Origin: Alteromonas sp. KC3
Lineage (GTDB): Bacteria; Pseudomonadota; Gammaproteobacteria; Enterobacterales; Alteromonadaceae
Assembly: GCF_016756315.1 (NCBI RefSeq)
Contig: NZ_AP024235.1
Location: 992,001 to 1,056,000 of the forward strand
Direction of reading: 5' to 3'
Length of the DNA: 64,000 bases
Shown here piece after piece: positions 1-11,670 of the stretch. The notes beneath the pieces were generated by a model. The model was not told where the DNA came from and made no database searches. It saw nothing but the letters and a program-made list of their open reading frames with translations. A program made the position numbers and the translations under genes. Positions within the stretch are counted from its first letter, which is position 1; every line of letters begins with the position of its first letter.

Positions 1-929
1 GAAACGTGTAATCGACCGTCTACGCCGCCCGACTTGTCTTGATTCGACTGTGTTGCAGAGGAGAGTACCCAATTGTTCTTATTGACGCCCTGCGTGCTTA
101 TATCAGTGTTTCCACGTCTTAGCATCTCTCGCAGTTCAACACGCACATAGTTTGTATTTGTAGATGTTTTGAAGCCAACTGTTGGCGAACGCATAACCAG
201 TGCGCCATCTTTGCTTACGTAGAAGTATTCAGAATGCGTGAAGCCATTGGCCAGTCTGCTCTCACTGATATTGTCGGCGGTACCAGAATCATCGTCGTCA
301 GTCGGTATGCTGAGATACCAGTCTTGTAAATCTATGCCGATTGAGTCGGTGGTAGTTGATGATATCTCGCCATCACCTTCAGAGCAGTTGAATACATCTA
401 CTTCAACAATGGCGTTATCACTATTTACGCTATTACCAAAGCCGGTTATACGAACAAAGCGCGCCGTGATTGGTGTGGGCAATGCAAAGAGTTCGAACCC
501 AGCAAGTTGGGTGTTAGAGTCTACATTAGATAGCTGGGAATGCCAGGAATCCCCGTCTAATGACGTTTCTACTGAAAACCGATAAGCACGCGATTCGCTT
601 TGATACCACTTAATTTGCAACGAACCCACTTGTTGTTCGCTTTTCAGCTGAAGTGTTAGTGCGTTGCCTGTACCTGTCGACTGCCAGCGCGACGTGCTCG
701 TTGTGTCATTGTCCACAGCATTTGATGGGGTAAAGCGAGTATCGTCATTTAGACCCGTTGCGCTAACCTCTTCAATAGGCTGGTTGATACAGCTGACGCT
801 GTTATCTTGAGGTGATGTACTTGGCTGTGAAGGAACATCGCTTGGTGTTTGTACTGATGTCGAAGATGAAGACGAGCCACAACCATTTAATAAAATACAT
901 GCAGATAAAAGTGCAACGAAACGAGCCAT
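1..929 (-). CDS. PL7 alginate lyase lipoprotein with F5/8C domain (3' end outside window)
   Basis: Secreted or outer-membrane polysaccharide lyase, probably beta-eliminating alginate. The ATG lies at 929-927 and opens a lipoprotein signal peptide with lipobox LLNGC followed by a Ser-rich linker. Residues of about 45-185 form an F5/8 type C (discoidin/CBM32-like) module (SRWQSTG, AYRFSVETSLDG, ARFVRITGFG). The PL7 domain then begins with LQDWYLSIPTDDD and carries VELREML, the family's usual R-S/V-E-L-R-E-M substrate-binding strand. The C-terminal half, with QIH and the catalytic Tyr, lies beyond the left edge. It follows the TonB receptor gene on the same strand after 68 bp that contain a terminator-like hairpin. 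Family assignment is firm; exact substrate preference is inferred. Confidence 0.85.
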   Translation of the reverse strand, partial: MARFVALLSACILLNGCGSSSSSTSVQTPSDVPSQPSTSPQDNSVSCINQPIEEVSATGLNDDTRFTPSNAVDNDTTSTSRWQSTGTGNALTLQLKSEQQVGSLQIKWYQSESRAYRFSVETSLDGDSWHSQLSNVDSNTQLAGFELFALPTPITARFVRITGFGNSVNSDNAIVEVDVFNCSEGDGEISSTTTDSIGIDLQDWYLSIPTDDDDSGTADNISESRLANGFTHSEYFYVSKDGALVMRSPTVGFKTSTNTNYVRVELREMLRRGNTDISTQGVNKNNWVLSSATQSNQDKSGGVDGRLHV

Positions 930-951
930 AGCCTTTCCTTACCCAATTCAA

Positions 952-977
952 CAAAAAAATGGGCCCTAGGGCCCAAA
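952..977 (-). terminator. Intrinsic terminator after the TonB receptor gene
   Basis: A perfect palindrome (TGGGCCC-TAGGGCCCA, 960-975) is followed on the minus strand by seven T residues (953-959). It sits between the receptor stop and the PL7 lyase start, so it probably limits read-through into the lyase gene. Confidence 0.75.
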
Positions 978-997
978 TACTCACAGCGAAACTAACA

Positions 998-3900
998 CTA
1001 GTAACGGAATTGCACGCCCGCGAACACTCTTGGACCATACACATTAATTTCAGCAAAATTGTCTTGTGTGGGGCGGTACTGGCGTCTTGGCTCGTCAAAT
1101 ATATTGATAGCCTCTAGGCTGAATTTCCAGTTTCTGTTCAAGCGATAAGAAACACGTGCCTCGAATACTTCTGTATCGCCAATGAAGCGAATAGCGCCAG
1201 GAGTATTGACGAACTGTTGGAAGTAGTTGCTTCTGTACTTGTAGTTCAATGAAGCACTGAGGTCTTCCCATTGGTAGTAAAGCTGTGTAGAGAGCACGTG
1301 CTCGGAAAAACCAAAGAGGTTAGCTGGCGCTACAATACCCGTACGCGAGATAAGGTCTCCAGTGCTTGGGTCAATAACAGTAGAGTCGCCAAAATTCTCA
1401 TCTTCGAATTCAAAATTTGAATCTGCATAGTTGTAGCTTAGCTTAATACCGAAACCACTCAGCCAGTTATCTAAGTACGAGAATGAATGGGTTGCAGTGA
1501 TCTCGGCTCCATAAATGGTGCTGGTGTCATCACTGGTTTGTGGTGCTGTTACAATCGTTTCTAATTCTTCACCATCAACTTCAAATATCTCTGTTTGAGA
1601 GGTATTCGAGAAGCCGCCTTCAAAGCTCTTGTAATATAAGCCAAGCGCAAGAATGGTATCTTCATTAGGGTACCACTCTATTGCAGTATCTACATTCCAA
1701 GATAAAAACGGTTCTAATACTGGGTTACCTACCGCGACAGCACGTGCCAATGCATCTGAAATCTCGCCAGTATCACTGTCTTCGTCGAGACCCAAGAAGT
1801 TGCGACCAAAGCCTAAGTCCGAAGGATCTGGACGAGACAATCCGCGATAGAGTGCACCACGAAACATGACATCGTCTGAAATATCAACAATAAGGTTAAA
1901 GCTTGGTAAAAACTCTGTGTAATCACCACCACCTTCTACTTGAATGAGTTCATCGGTAATGGGAGCGATACCCGTTATCAAGCCATTTTCATCTCGTGTA
2001 GCTCTTAGTGGGCCGCGATAGGACAATGATGATACTTCTGTTCTTACAACGCGAAGGCCAAAATTACCTCTTACGCCATAGTCCTTGATAAAGGTGTCAT
2101 AGTCGGCTTGTAAGTAGGCAGCGATAGTTTTTTCTTCAACGTCAACGGCGGCAATATCTTGTCGGTCAGACTCGTCTACGGTAGGAAATGCGTTGGCAAT
2201 TGTCAGCGCTTCACCTGCATCGTTGGTTACCGTGCCAAGCAAGGTTTCAGCCAAACAAATAGGGTCAAATGTCGCAAACGAATTGCCGGTACCCGCACTT
2301 ATGATATTACCATTGCTATCAACATTGGTGAAAAGTGGTGAGCCACCAGTTTCATCGTCTAGGAAGCCTGACTCAGGAAACGCGTCATTGCGGCAGGCCT
2401 GATTTGCCATTGCCGCTGCTTCATCACTAAAGGTTACTTGTGTTCTGTTATTAGTGCCGCTACCACCAGGGACGCTGTCATACTCAAGCTTTGAGAGTCT
2501 AACGCCACCCTTAATACCTATTATAAACTCTGAGTCAGGAATGTAATCAAAATCGGCGCGTACGGCAGAGATGGTATTGTTTCTAAACTGATTGAGATCT
2601 AAGCGTGTTCTGGCCTCATCGGCAAAAGCACCATGATAATTAACGTCAAAATTTTGCAGTGTCCATGTGGGCACTAATGAGCCGTTCGCAAAAATTTGTG
2701 CTGCCGTTCTTACTTCGCCATTACCGTCTGCTCCCTCAACATCGTTACCGTAGATATCGACGTCTTCCGATTGCAGTCTGGTTTGTATTATATTTTCTCG
2801 GCGTTCTGTTTCAGAGATAGACAGGTCAAGAGAGACGCTGAGTCTGTCATTAACCGTGTAATCGAAGCGAAGACCACCGCCACTATAATCTTCAATTCTT
2901 TCGGCAAATTGACTATTGGTTTCTATGTTTTGTGTCGCAGTGAACTGCCTAAGCGCACCATTCGAGGTGGCGACTAGGTCGAAAGGTAACCTATCTGACA
3001 ACGGCGTAGCAAACCCATCTATGTGGTTTACCTCAGCAAAGACAAGGTCGTTTCTAATCTCACTAAATTCCCTATTCGAAAGCTGAAGGTCCGCATTTAT
3101 TTCAAGTCGTTTGTTGGGGCGCCACTGTATTGCACCAAAAAACGATTCTCTATCATCGTCGGTTGTATTTTGCCTAAAAGAGTTCTGTGAACGGGAGAAA
3201 ACAAAAGGTGTTGAGGCATCAGGCGCTTCACCCGAGCCATCTGTGATAAGGTTTAATGCACCGCCATTATCTTCACAGTCTGTGCGGCTACTATTTATGC
3301 CATCGCCAAATGCTGGGGAGACTCTACACGCCTCCCAACTCGTACCCGTACGCGCTTCTTGCTCTGGATTTGTGGTTAGGTTTTTTTGATAGCCAATAGA
3401 GATACCGATGTCACCAAATTTATCGGTCTCAAACTGATCAACAAAGCTTGTTGTAATCCGCTGACCAAAGTCACGACTTGGATCTTCTAGATCGGTATTG
3501 TCAGGATTCCAGTTTCCTTTGTATTCAAATTGGAAGCGACGTTTGCCGAAATCGAGGGGCTTGATTGTGTCCAAGTGAATTTGACCAGAAACACCGCCTT
3601 CAATGAGTTCTGCAGACTGAGTTTTATAGATTGCTACTTTGTTAAATAGCTCTGATGGAAACTGAGAAAAGTTAACTGAGCGGTCACCACTGCCGTTAGC
3701 TGCTTCGCGACCGTTCATCACTGTACTTCCTAAATACGGACCCAGGCCTCGAATAGAGATTTCTGTTGCACCACCTTGCTCGCGGTGTGAAGACGCACCA
3801 GTAAGTGTCTCTAGCGCCTCACCGATTGATAGTGCGGGGAGATCGCCTATATCGTCTGCGGAAATACCGTCAACTATTTCTGTTGATTCTCGCTTAATCG

Positions 3901-4102
3901 AGATGGAGCTCTGAATAGTGCCTCGAATACCTTTAACTTCGATAATTTCTGTTGTTTCTTCATCGGCAACCTCTGTTTCTTGTGCCGAAATTGGGGCGCT
4001 GACAAGTAGACCTGCAGAGCACGCAGCATAAACCAGAGCTGGGCTAAAGTATTTGGCGCGAATGGCGTGTACGAACGGATTTGGTTTTCTCTGATTTATC
4101 AT
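998..4102 (-). CDS. TonB-dependent outer-membrane receptor (probable alginate oligosaccharide uptake)
   Basis: Outer-membrane, TonB-gated beta-barrel of about 1034 residues. The N-terminus has a signal peptide ending near PISAQ, followed by IIEVKGIRGTIQSSISIKR (TonB box region and start of the plug) and plug motifs DLPALSIGEAL and GATEISIRGLGPYLGSTVMNGRE. The C-terminus is the long TonB-dep-Rec barrel, ending in VFAGVQFRY with a terminal aromatic. It resembles the large Xanthomonas/Caulobacter/Alteromonas receptor class used for carbohydrates. Its position between alginate lyase genes implies import of alginate oligomers; the ligand is inferred. ATG at 4102 is preferred to the one at 4114 because GGAAG lies just upstream of it. 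The promoter region (4115-4579) is shared with the divergent PL6 gene. Confidence 0.92.
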   Translation of the reverse strand: MINQRKPNPFVHAIRAKYFSPALVYAACSAGLLVSAPISAQETEVADEETTEIIEVKGIRGTIQSSISIKRESTEIVDGISADDIGDLPALSIGEALETLTGASSHREQGGATEISIRGLGPYLGSTVMNGREAANGSGDRSVNFSQFPSELFNKVAIYKTQSAELIEGGVSGQIHLDTIKPLDFGKRRFQFEYKGNWNPDNTDLEDPSRDFGQRITTSFVDQFETDKFGDIGISIGYQKNLTTNPEQEARTGTSWEACRVSPAFGDGINSSRTDCEDNGGALNLITDGSGEAPDASTPFVFSRSQNSFRQNTTDDDRESFFGAIQWRPNKRLEINADLQLSNREFSEIRNDLVFAEVNHIDGFATPLSDRLPFDLVATSNGALRQFTATQNIETNSQFAERIEDYSGGGLRFDYTVNDRLSVSLDLSISETERRENIIQTRLQSEDVDIYGNDVEGADGNGEVRTAAQIFANGSLVPTWTLQNFDVNYHGAFADEARTRLDLNQFRNNTISAVRADFDYIPDSEFIIGIKGGVRLSKLEYDSVPGGSGTNNRTQVTFSDEAAAMANQACRNDAFPESGFLDDETGGSPLFTNVDSNGNIISAGTGNSFATFDPICLAETLLGTVTNDAGEALTIANAFPTVDESDRQDIAAVDVEEKTIAAYLQADYDTFIKDYGVRGNFGLRVVRTEVSSLSYRGPLRATRDENGLITGIAPITDELIQVEGGGDYTEFLPSFNLIVDISDDVMFRGALYRGLSRPDPSDLGFGRNFLGLDEDSDTGEISDALARAVAVGNPVLEPFLSWNVDTAIEWYPNEDTILALGLYYKSFEGGFSNTSQTEIFEVDGEELETIVTAPQTSDDTSTIYGAEITATHSFSYLDNWLSGFGIKLSYNYADSNFEFEDENFGDSTVIDPSTGDLISRTGIVAPANLFGFSEHVLSTQLYYQWEDLSASLNYKYRSNYFQQFVNTPGAIRFIGDTEVFEARVSYRLNRNWKFSLEAINIFDEPRRQYRPTQDNFAEINVYGPRVFAGVQFRY

Positions 4103-4114
4103 CGTGGCTTCCAT

Positions 4115-4579
4115 AATGCTGTGTATTTAGTTTTGTAGGGTTTTCAGCAATTCATCTAGTTATTCAAGCTAACCAAAAATTATCGCTGTTATTACCAATT
4201 TCTTGCATAATGTAAAACCAATGCTAAGGGTTTGTTTACGTATTGGCAACAAATTTACAAGAAAATAATTTAAATTGTCATTATTTCGTAGATCTATGAG
4301 ACAGATTTTCAAAAAACATAGACTGTGCTGACGTCTGTTTTTATGGGGTTAATATTATTAAAATCAGTGTGTTGGTGGTATTTCTGCTAAGTGCTTAACT
4401 TTGGGTGTGTCAAAAAAATGTTATCAGTTTGTTTTTGTGGTGGTAATAATTAATTCTTTGTGTTTACATACCAATAACTATTTTGGTTGTATATATTGGT
4501 AAGGTTGATTTGCTCTATTGGTAAGTTTTTGGGCGGTTGGGTTTATCAGCATCAAAGAAAATAAGCAGCGAGAGTAATA
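4115..4579. promoter_or_regulatory. Divergent promoter region with repeated TTACCAAT/ATTGGTAA motifs
   Basis: This 465-bp AT-rich gap has no gene that I can support. It holds exact copies of the 8-mer ATTGGTAA or its complement at 4192-4199, 4495-4502 and 4517-4524 (the last two 22 bp apart, about two helical turns). One-mismatch copies lie at 4242-4249 and 4468-4475. The same motif recurs upstream of the PL7 lyase at 8367-8394. This is the expected pattern for operators of a regulator of the alginate genes; the regulator is not in the window and its identity is unknown. Confidence 0.5.
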
Positions 4580-7099
4580 ATGAAAAAAGTAAGTATTATA
4601 ACGCTTAGCGCCTTGAGCCTAGGGCTTGCAGGGTGCGGTAGTGATGGTGGCGCTACAAACCAACCAGGTGCCTTATCTCTTTCTGGAACGGCCAAGGAAG
4701 GGGAAACGCTAACCGCGTCAGTCAGTGACCCTGATGGTATTGATCAAGACACAGTGATGTTTACTTGGTTTGCTGACGGCACGCAGATAGCAGATGCAAC
4801 AGATGCTTCTTACACGCTTACGGTAAATGAAGCCGGTACACGTATTCGCGTAGCAGTTACGTACGTTGATTTGGGCAATACGCGCGAAGGCTTTACTACT
4901 GAAGAAACGGATGTGGTTGAAGCGTTACCTGTTAATTTTGAGGGTGTTATAACCATTTCAGGTTCTACAACGGTTGGACAAACGTTAACAGCGGACATTA
5001 CAGACGATAACGGTTTGTCTGGCACCGTAACTTACAGTTGGGCTTCAGACGGTGTTGTTATCGAAGGAGCAGTATCTAATTCGCTTGAGCTTATTGAGGC
5101 TTACGAAGGAACTGTTATTACGGCTATGGCTTCATATGTTGATGATAGTGGATTTGACGAATCAATTACCTCTGAGCCCACTGAAGCTATTGCACCTGTA
5201 CCGGCTGACAATGAAACTGGCTCGCTTGACGACCCTATTACCGGTGAGCTTACGGTAGGTGCCACGCTTACTGCACCTACCCCTGTTGATGCCAATGGCG
5301 TTTCAGGTGAAATTAGTTACCAGTGGCAATCGCGTAACGTTGGCGAAGATTTATCTGCAGCGGTCAATATCGATGGTGCAACAGAAGCAACATTAGTAGT
5401 AACAGACGCTGACTCAGGTAAAATACTATCAGTTAACGTATCTTATACCGATGATGCAAACTATGAAGAAAACCTGTCGAAAAGTGCAGATGACCAAATA
5501 TTCACTTTTTATGTGCAAGGTGAAGTGTCGCTTACTGCAGCGCTAGCTAACGCACAAGAAGGCGATTCAATCGGTATCGCGGATGTGTTAAATACGAGTG
5601 ATACTGCAGATGATTATGAAGATATGGCTGAGCTTTCTATCGCTCAAAACAATCTACTTATTAAACGTGTAGCTGAGACTAACGCGGTTATTTCAGGCAC
5701 TACGTGTATTGCCTTTAATTCGTCAGTTAGCGGTGTGGTTTTGGATGGTCTTGTGTTCGAAGAGCTAGTGATCCCCGTTGCAGGAAGCTGCGGCGAAGGC
5801 CGCGGTTCCATTGATCTAAACGGTTCTGGCAATGTTATTAAGAACTCTAGCTTTTTGAGCGACTCAGGTGCAACACGCCCTAACCTCGGCTCAAGTGATG
5901 AATCCCATTACATTACGGTCAGCGGCACTGACAACATCATCGAGCGCAATCTATTTACCGGCAAAAGCGTCAATGAAGCCGAGGAAGGTTCAGCAATCAG
6001 TATGTTTCTAGGTGTTGGCGATTCGCCGAACACGCTTGGTGACCATCAAAGAAACATTGTTCAATACAATCTATTTAAAGACTTCCTTCCTACTACCATT
6101 GATGGCGATGGCGAGTTTGACACAGATTCAGGCAGTCACGCTGTGCAGGTGGGACGCTCAGGTAGCGGTGACGGCGCAGGCCGTGGAGAACATATTGTTC
6201 GGTATAATCGCTTTGATCGCGTATTGATGGATCGTGGATTGATCATTGTTCAAGGCGGTGGAAATAGTATTCATGCCAACACAATTGTAAATTCTTGGGG
6301 TAATGTCGAGTTGCGAAATGGATACGGCAATACCGTATCGCAAAACATTATCATCTCAAGCGGCGAGCCGTATACGGCAACTGTTGGTGGCGTAGAAGGT
6401 ACAAATAACAAAGACGGTGGTATTGCGTTTACACCGCTTGGTCATACTATTACCGACAATTTTGTAGCGAACGTTATTACTAACTCGTCAGATAGAGCGG
6501 CATTGCATATCGATTCTGATTACATCGACAGTGGTAACTCTTCAACACAAACGCTGATAGACGCTGGCCTTGATTTAAATACTGTGATAGCACGTAACAC
6601 GATATTAAATACGACTAATGCCATTCAGTTCGAGGATGACTCTTCTCGCGACGGCGCAGAAAACTGTACTAATTTAGATTATACATTGGATTTTGACAGT
6701 AACCTTATTGCTAACCAAAGTGCTGGCAACAATATCTTCGGTACGGCTTCAGGTGCTGGCGCGACTGCGATAAAACAAGATGAATATCCATCTCATGGCT
6801 GTGCGCTAGATAATGCTTCAGACTATGACAACAACCATATTTATGCACAAACGATTGCAGACTTAACGCCTATTATGCCAAAACGCGACAATACTGCGTT
6901 GGTCGATGGGGTAGACGGCAACGTACTTGCTGATGGTACCGAAGATGGTGCAACGCTGAGTGCGCCAACGGCGAATAATCTTGTCGAAGGCACAGGTAAT
7001 GATGCTGGCATTGGTGCGTCACTTGACAGTCTTATCTTCATTGAAGAGACGATGGTGGGTCCATACTCAACATGGGAAGCACCCGCAGAAGGCAACTAG
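4580..7099 (+). CDS. PL6-family (chondroitinase-B fold) alginate lyase-like lipoprotein with Ig-like repeats
   Basis: 839-residue lipoprotein: signal peptide with lipobox SLGLAGC. Three Ig-like repeats of the TLTA...D-G type span about residues 30-305 (EGETLTASVSD, VGQTLTADITD, VGATLTAPTPV), followed by a right-handed beta-helix of the PL6 type to the end. Repeated turns such as GNVIKNSSFLS, DNIIERNLFTG and GHTITDNFVANV support the beta-helix. In chondroitinase B the general base Lys and the Arg of the FRHG motif are 21 residues apart. Here the Lys position is Gln558 and the Arg position is Arg579 (ELRNG), so the base is replaced and the neighbouring His is Asn. It could be a divergent PL6 subfamily with altered chemistry, or a binding protein. 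It is followed by a bidirectional terminator and is divergent from the TonB receptor. Confidence 0.8.
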   Translation: MKKVSIITLSALSLGLAGCGSDGGATNQPGALSLSGTAKEGETLTASVSDPDGIDQDTVMFTWFADGTQIADATDASYTLTVNEAGTRIRVAVTYVDLGNTREGFTTEETDVVEALPVNFEGVITISGSTTVGQTLTADITDDNGLSGTVTYSWASDGVVIEGAVSNSLELIEAYEGTVITAMASYVDDSGFDESITSEPTEAIAPVPADNETGSLDDPITGELTVGATLTAPTPVDANGVSGEISYQWQSRNVGEDLSAAVNIDGATEATLVVTDADSGKILSVNVSYTDDANYEENLSKSADDQIFTFYVQGEVSLTAALANAQEGDSIGIADVLNTSDTADDYEDMAELSIAQNNLLIKRVAETNAVISGTTCIAFNSSVSGVVLDGLVFEELVIPVAGSCGEGRGSIDLNGSGNVIKNSSFLSDSGATRPNLGSSDESHYITVSGTDNIIERNLFTGKSVNEAEEGSAISMFLGVGDSPNTLGDHQRNIVQYNLFKDFLPTTIDGDGEFDTDSGSHAVQVGRSGSGDGAGRGEHIVRYNRFDRVLMDRGLIIVQGGGNSIHANTIVNSWGNVELRNGYGNTVSQNIIISSGEPYTATVGGVEGTNNKDGGIAFTPLGHTITDNFVANVITNSSDRAALHIDSDYIDSGNSSTQTLIDAGLDLNTVIARNTILNTTNAIQFEDDSSRDGAENCTNLDYTLDFDSNLIANQSAGNNIFGTASGAGATAIKQDEYPSHGCALDNASDYDNNHIYAQTIADLTPIMPKRDNTALVDGVDGNVLADGTEDGATLSAPTANNLVEGTGNDAGIGASLDSLIFIEETMVGPYSTWEAPAEGN

Positions 7100-7163
7100 C
7101 CTCATAATTAGCAAACACCATAACCTAGTGTGGTAGCAGACGTTAATGACTACCGCACATAAC

Positions 7164-7206
7164 AAAAAGCCCCCATAATTGAATGTTCAGTTATGGGGGC
7201 TTTTTT
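7164..7206 (+). terminator. Bidirectional intrinsic terminator
   Basis: Stem AGCCCCCATAA (7169-7179) pairs with TTATGGGGGCT (7191-7201), flanked by A5 and T6-7 tracts. It serves the PL6 gene and the convergent PL7 gene. Confidence 0.9.
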
Positions 7207-7241
7207 GCAGTGAGGTATTAATACTGCTGTGCGTTAAGCAC

Positions 7242-8309
7242 CTAGTCGGTAACCGGTGTACTTTCACCTACACTTAACTGGGTGAACGTCACGCGCGTAT
7301 AATCGCCATTTGCCATATCGGTTTCCCAGTCACCCGTTCCCAAACAGGCAGGATACCAAAATGCTGGGTCGTCTTTAGTACTGCATTGATTGTAAGCACC
7401 GGCTTTGAAATAGTTCCAATCGAGTGTATATCCATAAGGATGATCTAACTTGTCTAGTTGCCCATTTGCATCTACCGCGTTAGCAAGGTTAATTTTATAG
7501 TCTACAGGCTCATGGTTCGCGGACTCAAAACGCAGATGCATAATGTCACCATGCACATTCACCGTGTAGCTAAATGTTTCGTCTAACTTTATTCCTTGCT
7601 CACCGGGGTCAGAACTGTCTGTCCATATATGCCCCCAAACGGGGTAAGCAATATCTTTTCGGTTGGGATCGTTCTTTGCTAAATTTCGCTCGTATGTCCA
7701 AAACACAGAACCAGTCTCGTGGTCAGGCCATTTTTTATAATAAATTTTAAGTGGTTCGTTGCCCCAGCCAAACCCTTTTACTTGTTTTTTCCATTTTGTT
7801 GCATGAATTTGGCCGACAACTACCGAATATGCTGGAGGCTTTTCAGGATATGTGGCGCGCTTTGCAACGTGATTTACCTGCAATGTAGCCTGCATTTTAC
7901 CGCCCACGCGGCCAAACCGTCTTGCAATAGGGTTGCTGGCGACAGTAAAGCTATTCTCAGCTGACTGGGTTTTTATCTTTTTATTGCTGCCACGCAGCAT
8001 ATGCCTAAGTTCGCTTCGTGTATTAGTGGAGTTTTTGGTGGTTAATGCTTTGTTAGGGCTGGTAAACACCATCGCGCCATTGTCGTCGAGATAAAAAAAC
8101 GAAGGATGAGAAAAGGTTTGTAGACGTTCAACAGATATATTGTCTGCTTTCCCATCATTGTTGTCGTCGGTAGGGAGAGTGAGATACCACTCACTTAAAT
8201 CAAATTTTTGTGCGGGTAGCGTCACTTGCTCTGCGTGTAGCATTTTACCGCCCATAAGCGCAGTAGACAGCAACAGCCAATACTTCTTGTTTGGCAACAT
8301 CATGTTCAT
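7242..8309 (-). CDS. PL7 alginate lyase, single domain, secreted
   Basis: 355-residue polysaccharide lyase of family 7 that cleaves alginate by beta-elimination. A signal peptide ends near LHAEQ (about residue 26). The domain starts with FDLSEWYLTLPTDDN, and the three conserved family strands are visible: RSELRHM (98-104), VVVGQIH (163-169, catalytic His169 and Gln167) and YFKAGAYNQC near the C-terminus (catalytic Tyr). Unlike the left-edge PL7 gene it has no carbohydrate-binding module and no lipobox, so it is more likely released or periplasmic. Start ATG 8309 has AAGG at suitable spacing. It is convergent with the PL6 gene and has the TTACCAAT motif twice upstream, so it is probably co-regulated. 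Confidence 0.93.
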   Translation of the reverse strand: MNMMLPNKKYWLLLSTALMGGKMLHAEQVTLPAQKFDLSEWYLTLPTDDNNDGKADNISVERLQTFSHPSFFYLDDNGAMVFTSPNKALTTKNSTNTRSELRHMLRGSNKKIKTQSAENSFTVASNPIARRFGRVGGKMQATLQVNHVAKRATYPEKPPAYSVVVGQIHATKWKKQVKGFGWGNEPLKIYYKKWPDHETGSVFWTYERNLAKNDPNRKDIAYPVWGHIWTDSSDPGEQGIKLDETFSYTVNVHGDIMHLRFESANHEPVDYKINLANAVDANGQLDKLDHPYGYTLDWNYFKAGAYNQCSTKDDPAFWYPACLGTGDWETDMANGDYTRVTFTQLSVGESTPVTD

Positions 8310-8361
8310 AGATAAGCCTTCTTATTAGGTTGGCGTAAGTAGTGTAGGGCAAAAGCCGTAA

Positions 8362-8410
8362 CTATATTACCAATTTAATTTTGGCTTTACCAATGCATGT
8401 TAATTGGTTT
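8362..8410 (-). promoter_or_regulatory. TTACCAAT operator-like pair upstream of the PL7 lyase
   Basis: TTACCAAT occurs at 8367-8374 and 8387-8394, 20 bp apart, with a related ATTGGTTT at 8403-8410. It is 58-100 bp upstream of the PL7 start, matching the motif in the receptor/PL6 divergent region. Confidence 0.45.
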
Positions 8411-8474
8411 GTTTGTGTGTTCGGTTTTGGTTGTTTTTGGTAACCATTTAAGAGAGAGAGGGGATAATGAGGAT

Positions 8475-8507
8475 AAAAAAATGCCAGTCAACGTTGTCGA
8501 CTGGCAT
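8475..8507 (-). terminator. Intrinsic terminator of eno
   Basis: Stem ATGCCAGTC (8481-8489) / GACTGGCAT (8499-8507), followed on the minus strand by six T residues (8475-8480), 36 bp downstream of the eno stop. Confidence 0.88.
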
Positions 8508-8542
8508 TGCTTGTTTCGGCTTATGTGCGAGCTAAGGCAGTA

Positions 8543-9844
<1,302 letters not shown>

Positions 9845-9893
9845 TCAACAATTGATTGGGGCGCAACGGGAGAGAGCGCCCCTTTATTAGAAA

Positions 9894-11570
<1,677 letters not shown>

Positions 11571-11614
11571 TTAGAACAAAACCAGCTACACTTTGGACGG
11601 GGCGATAGTATACG

Positions 11615-11653
11615 CAAAATCATGTGGGCAGACAATCAATTTGCCCACATGAT
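11615..11653 (-). terminator. Intrinsic terminator of mutS
   Basis: A 12-bp perfect stem, ATCATGTGGGCA (11619-11630) / TGCCCACATGAT (11642-11653), is followed on the minus strand by ATTTTGC, 18 bp after the mutS stop. Confidence 0.8.
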
Positions 11654-11670
11654 GCACAATTTGTATGCGC

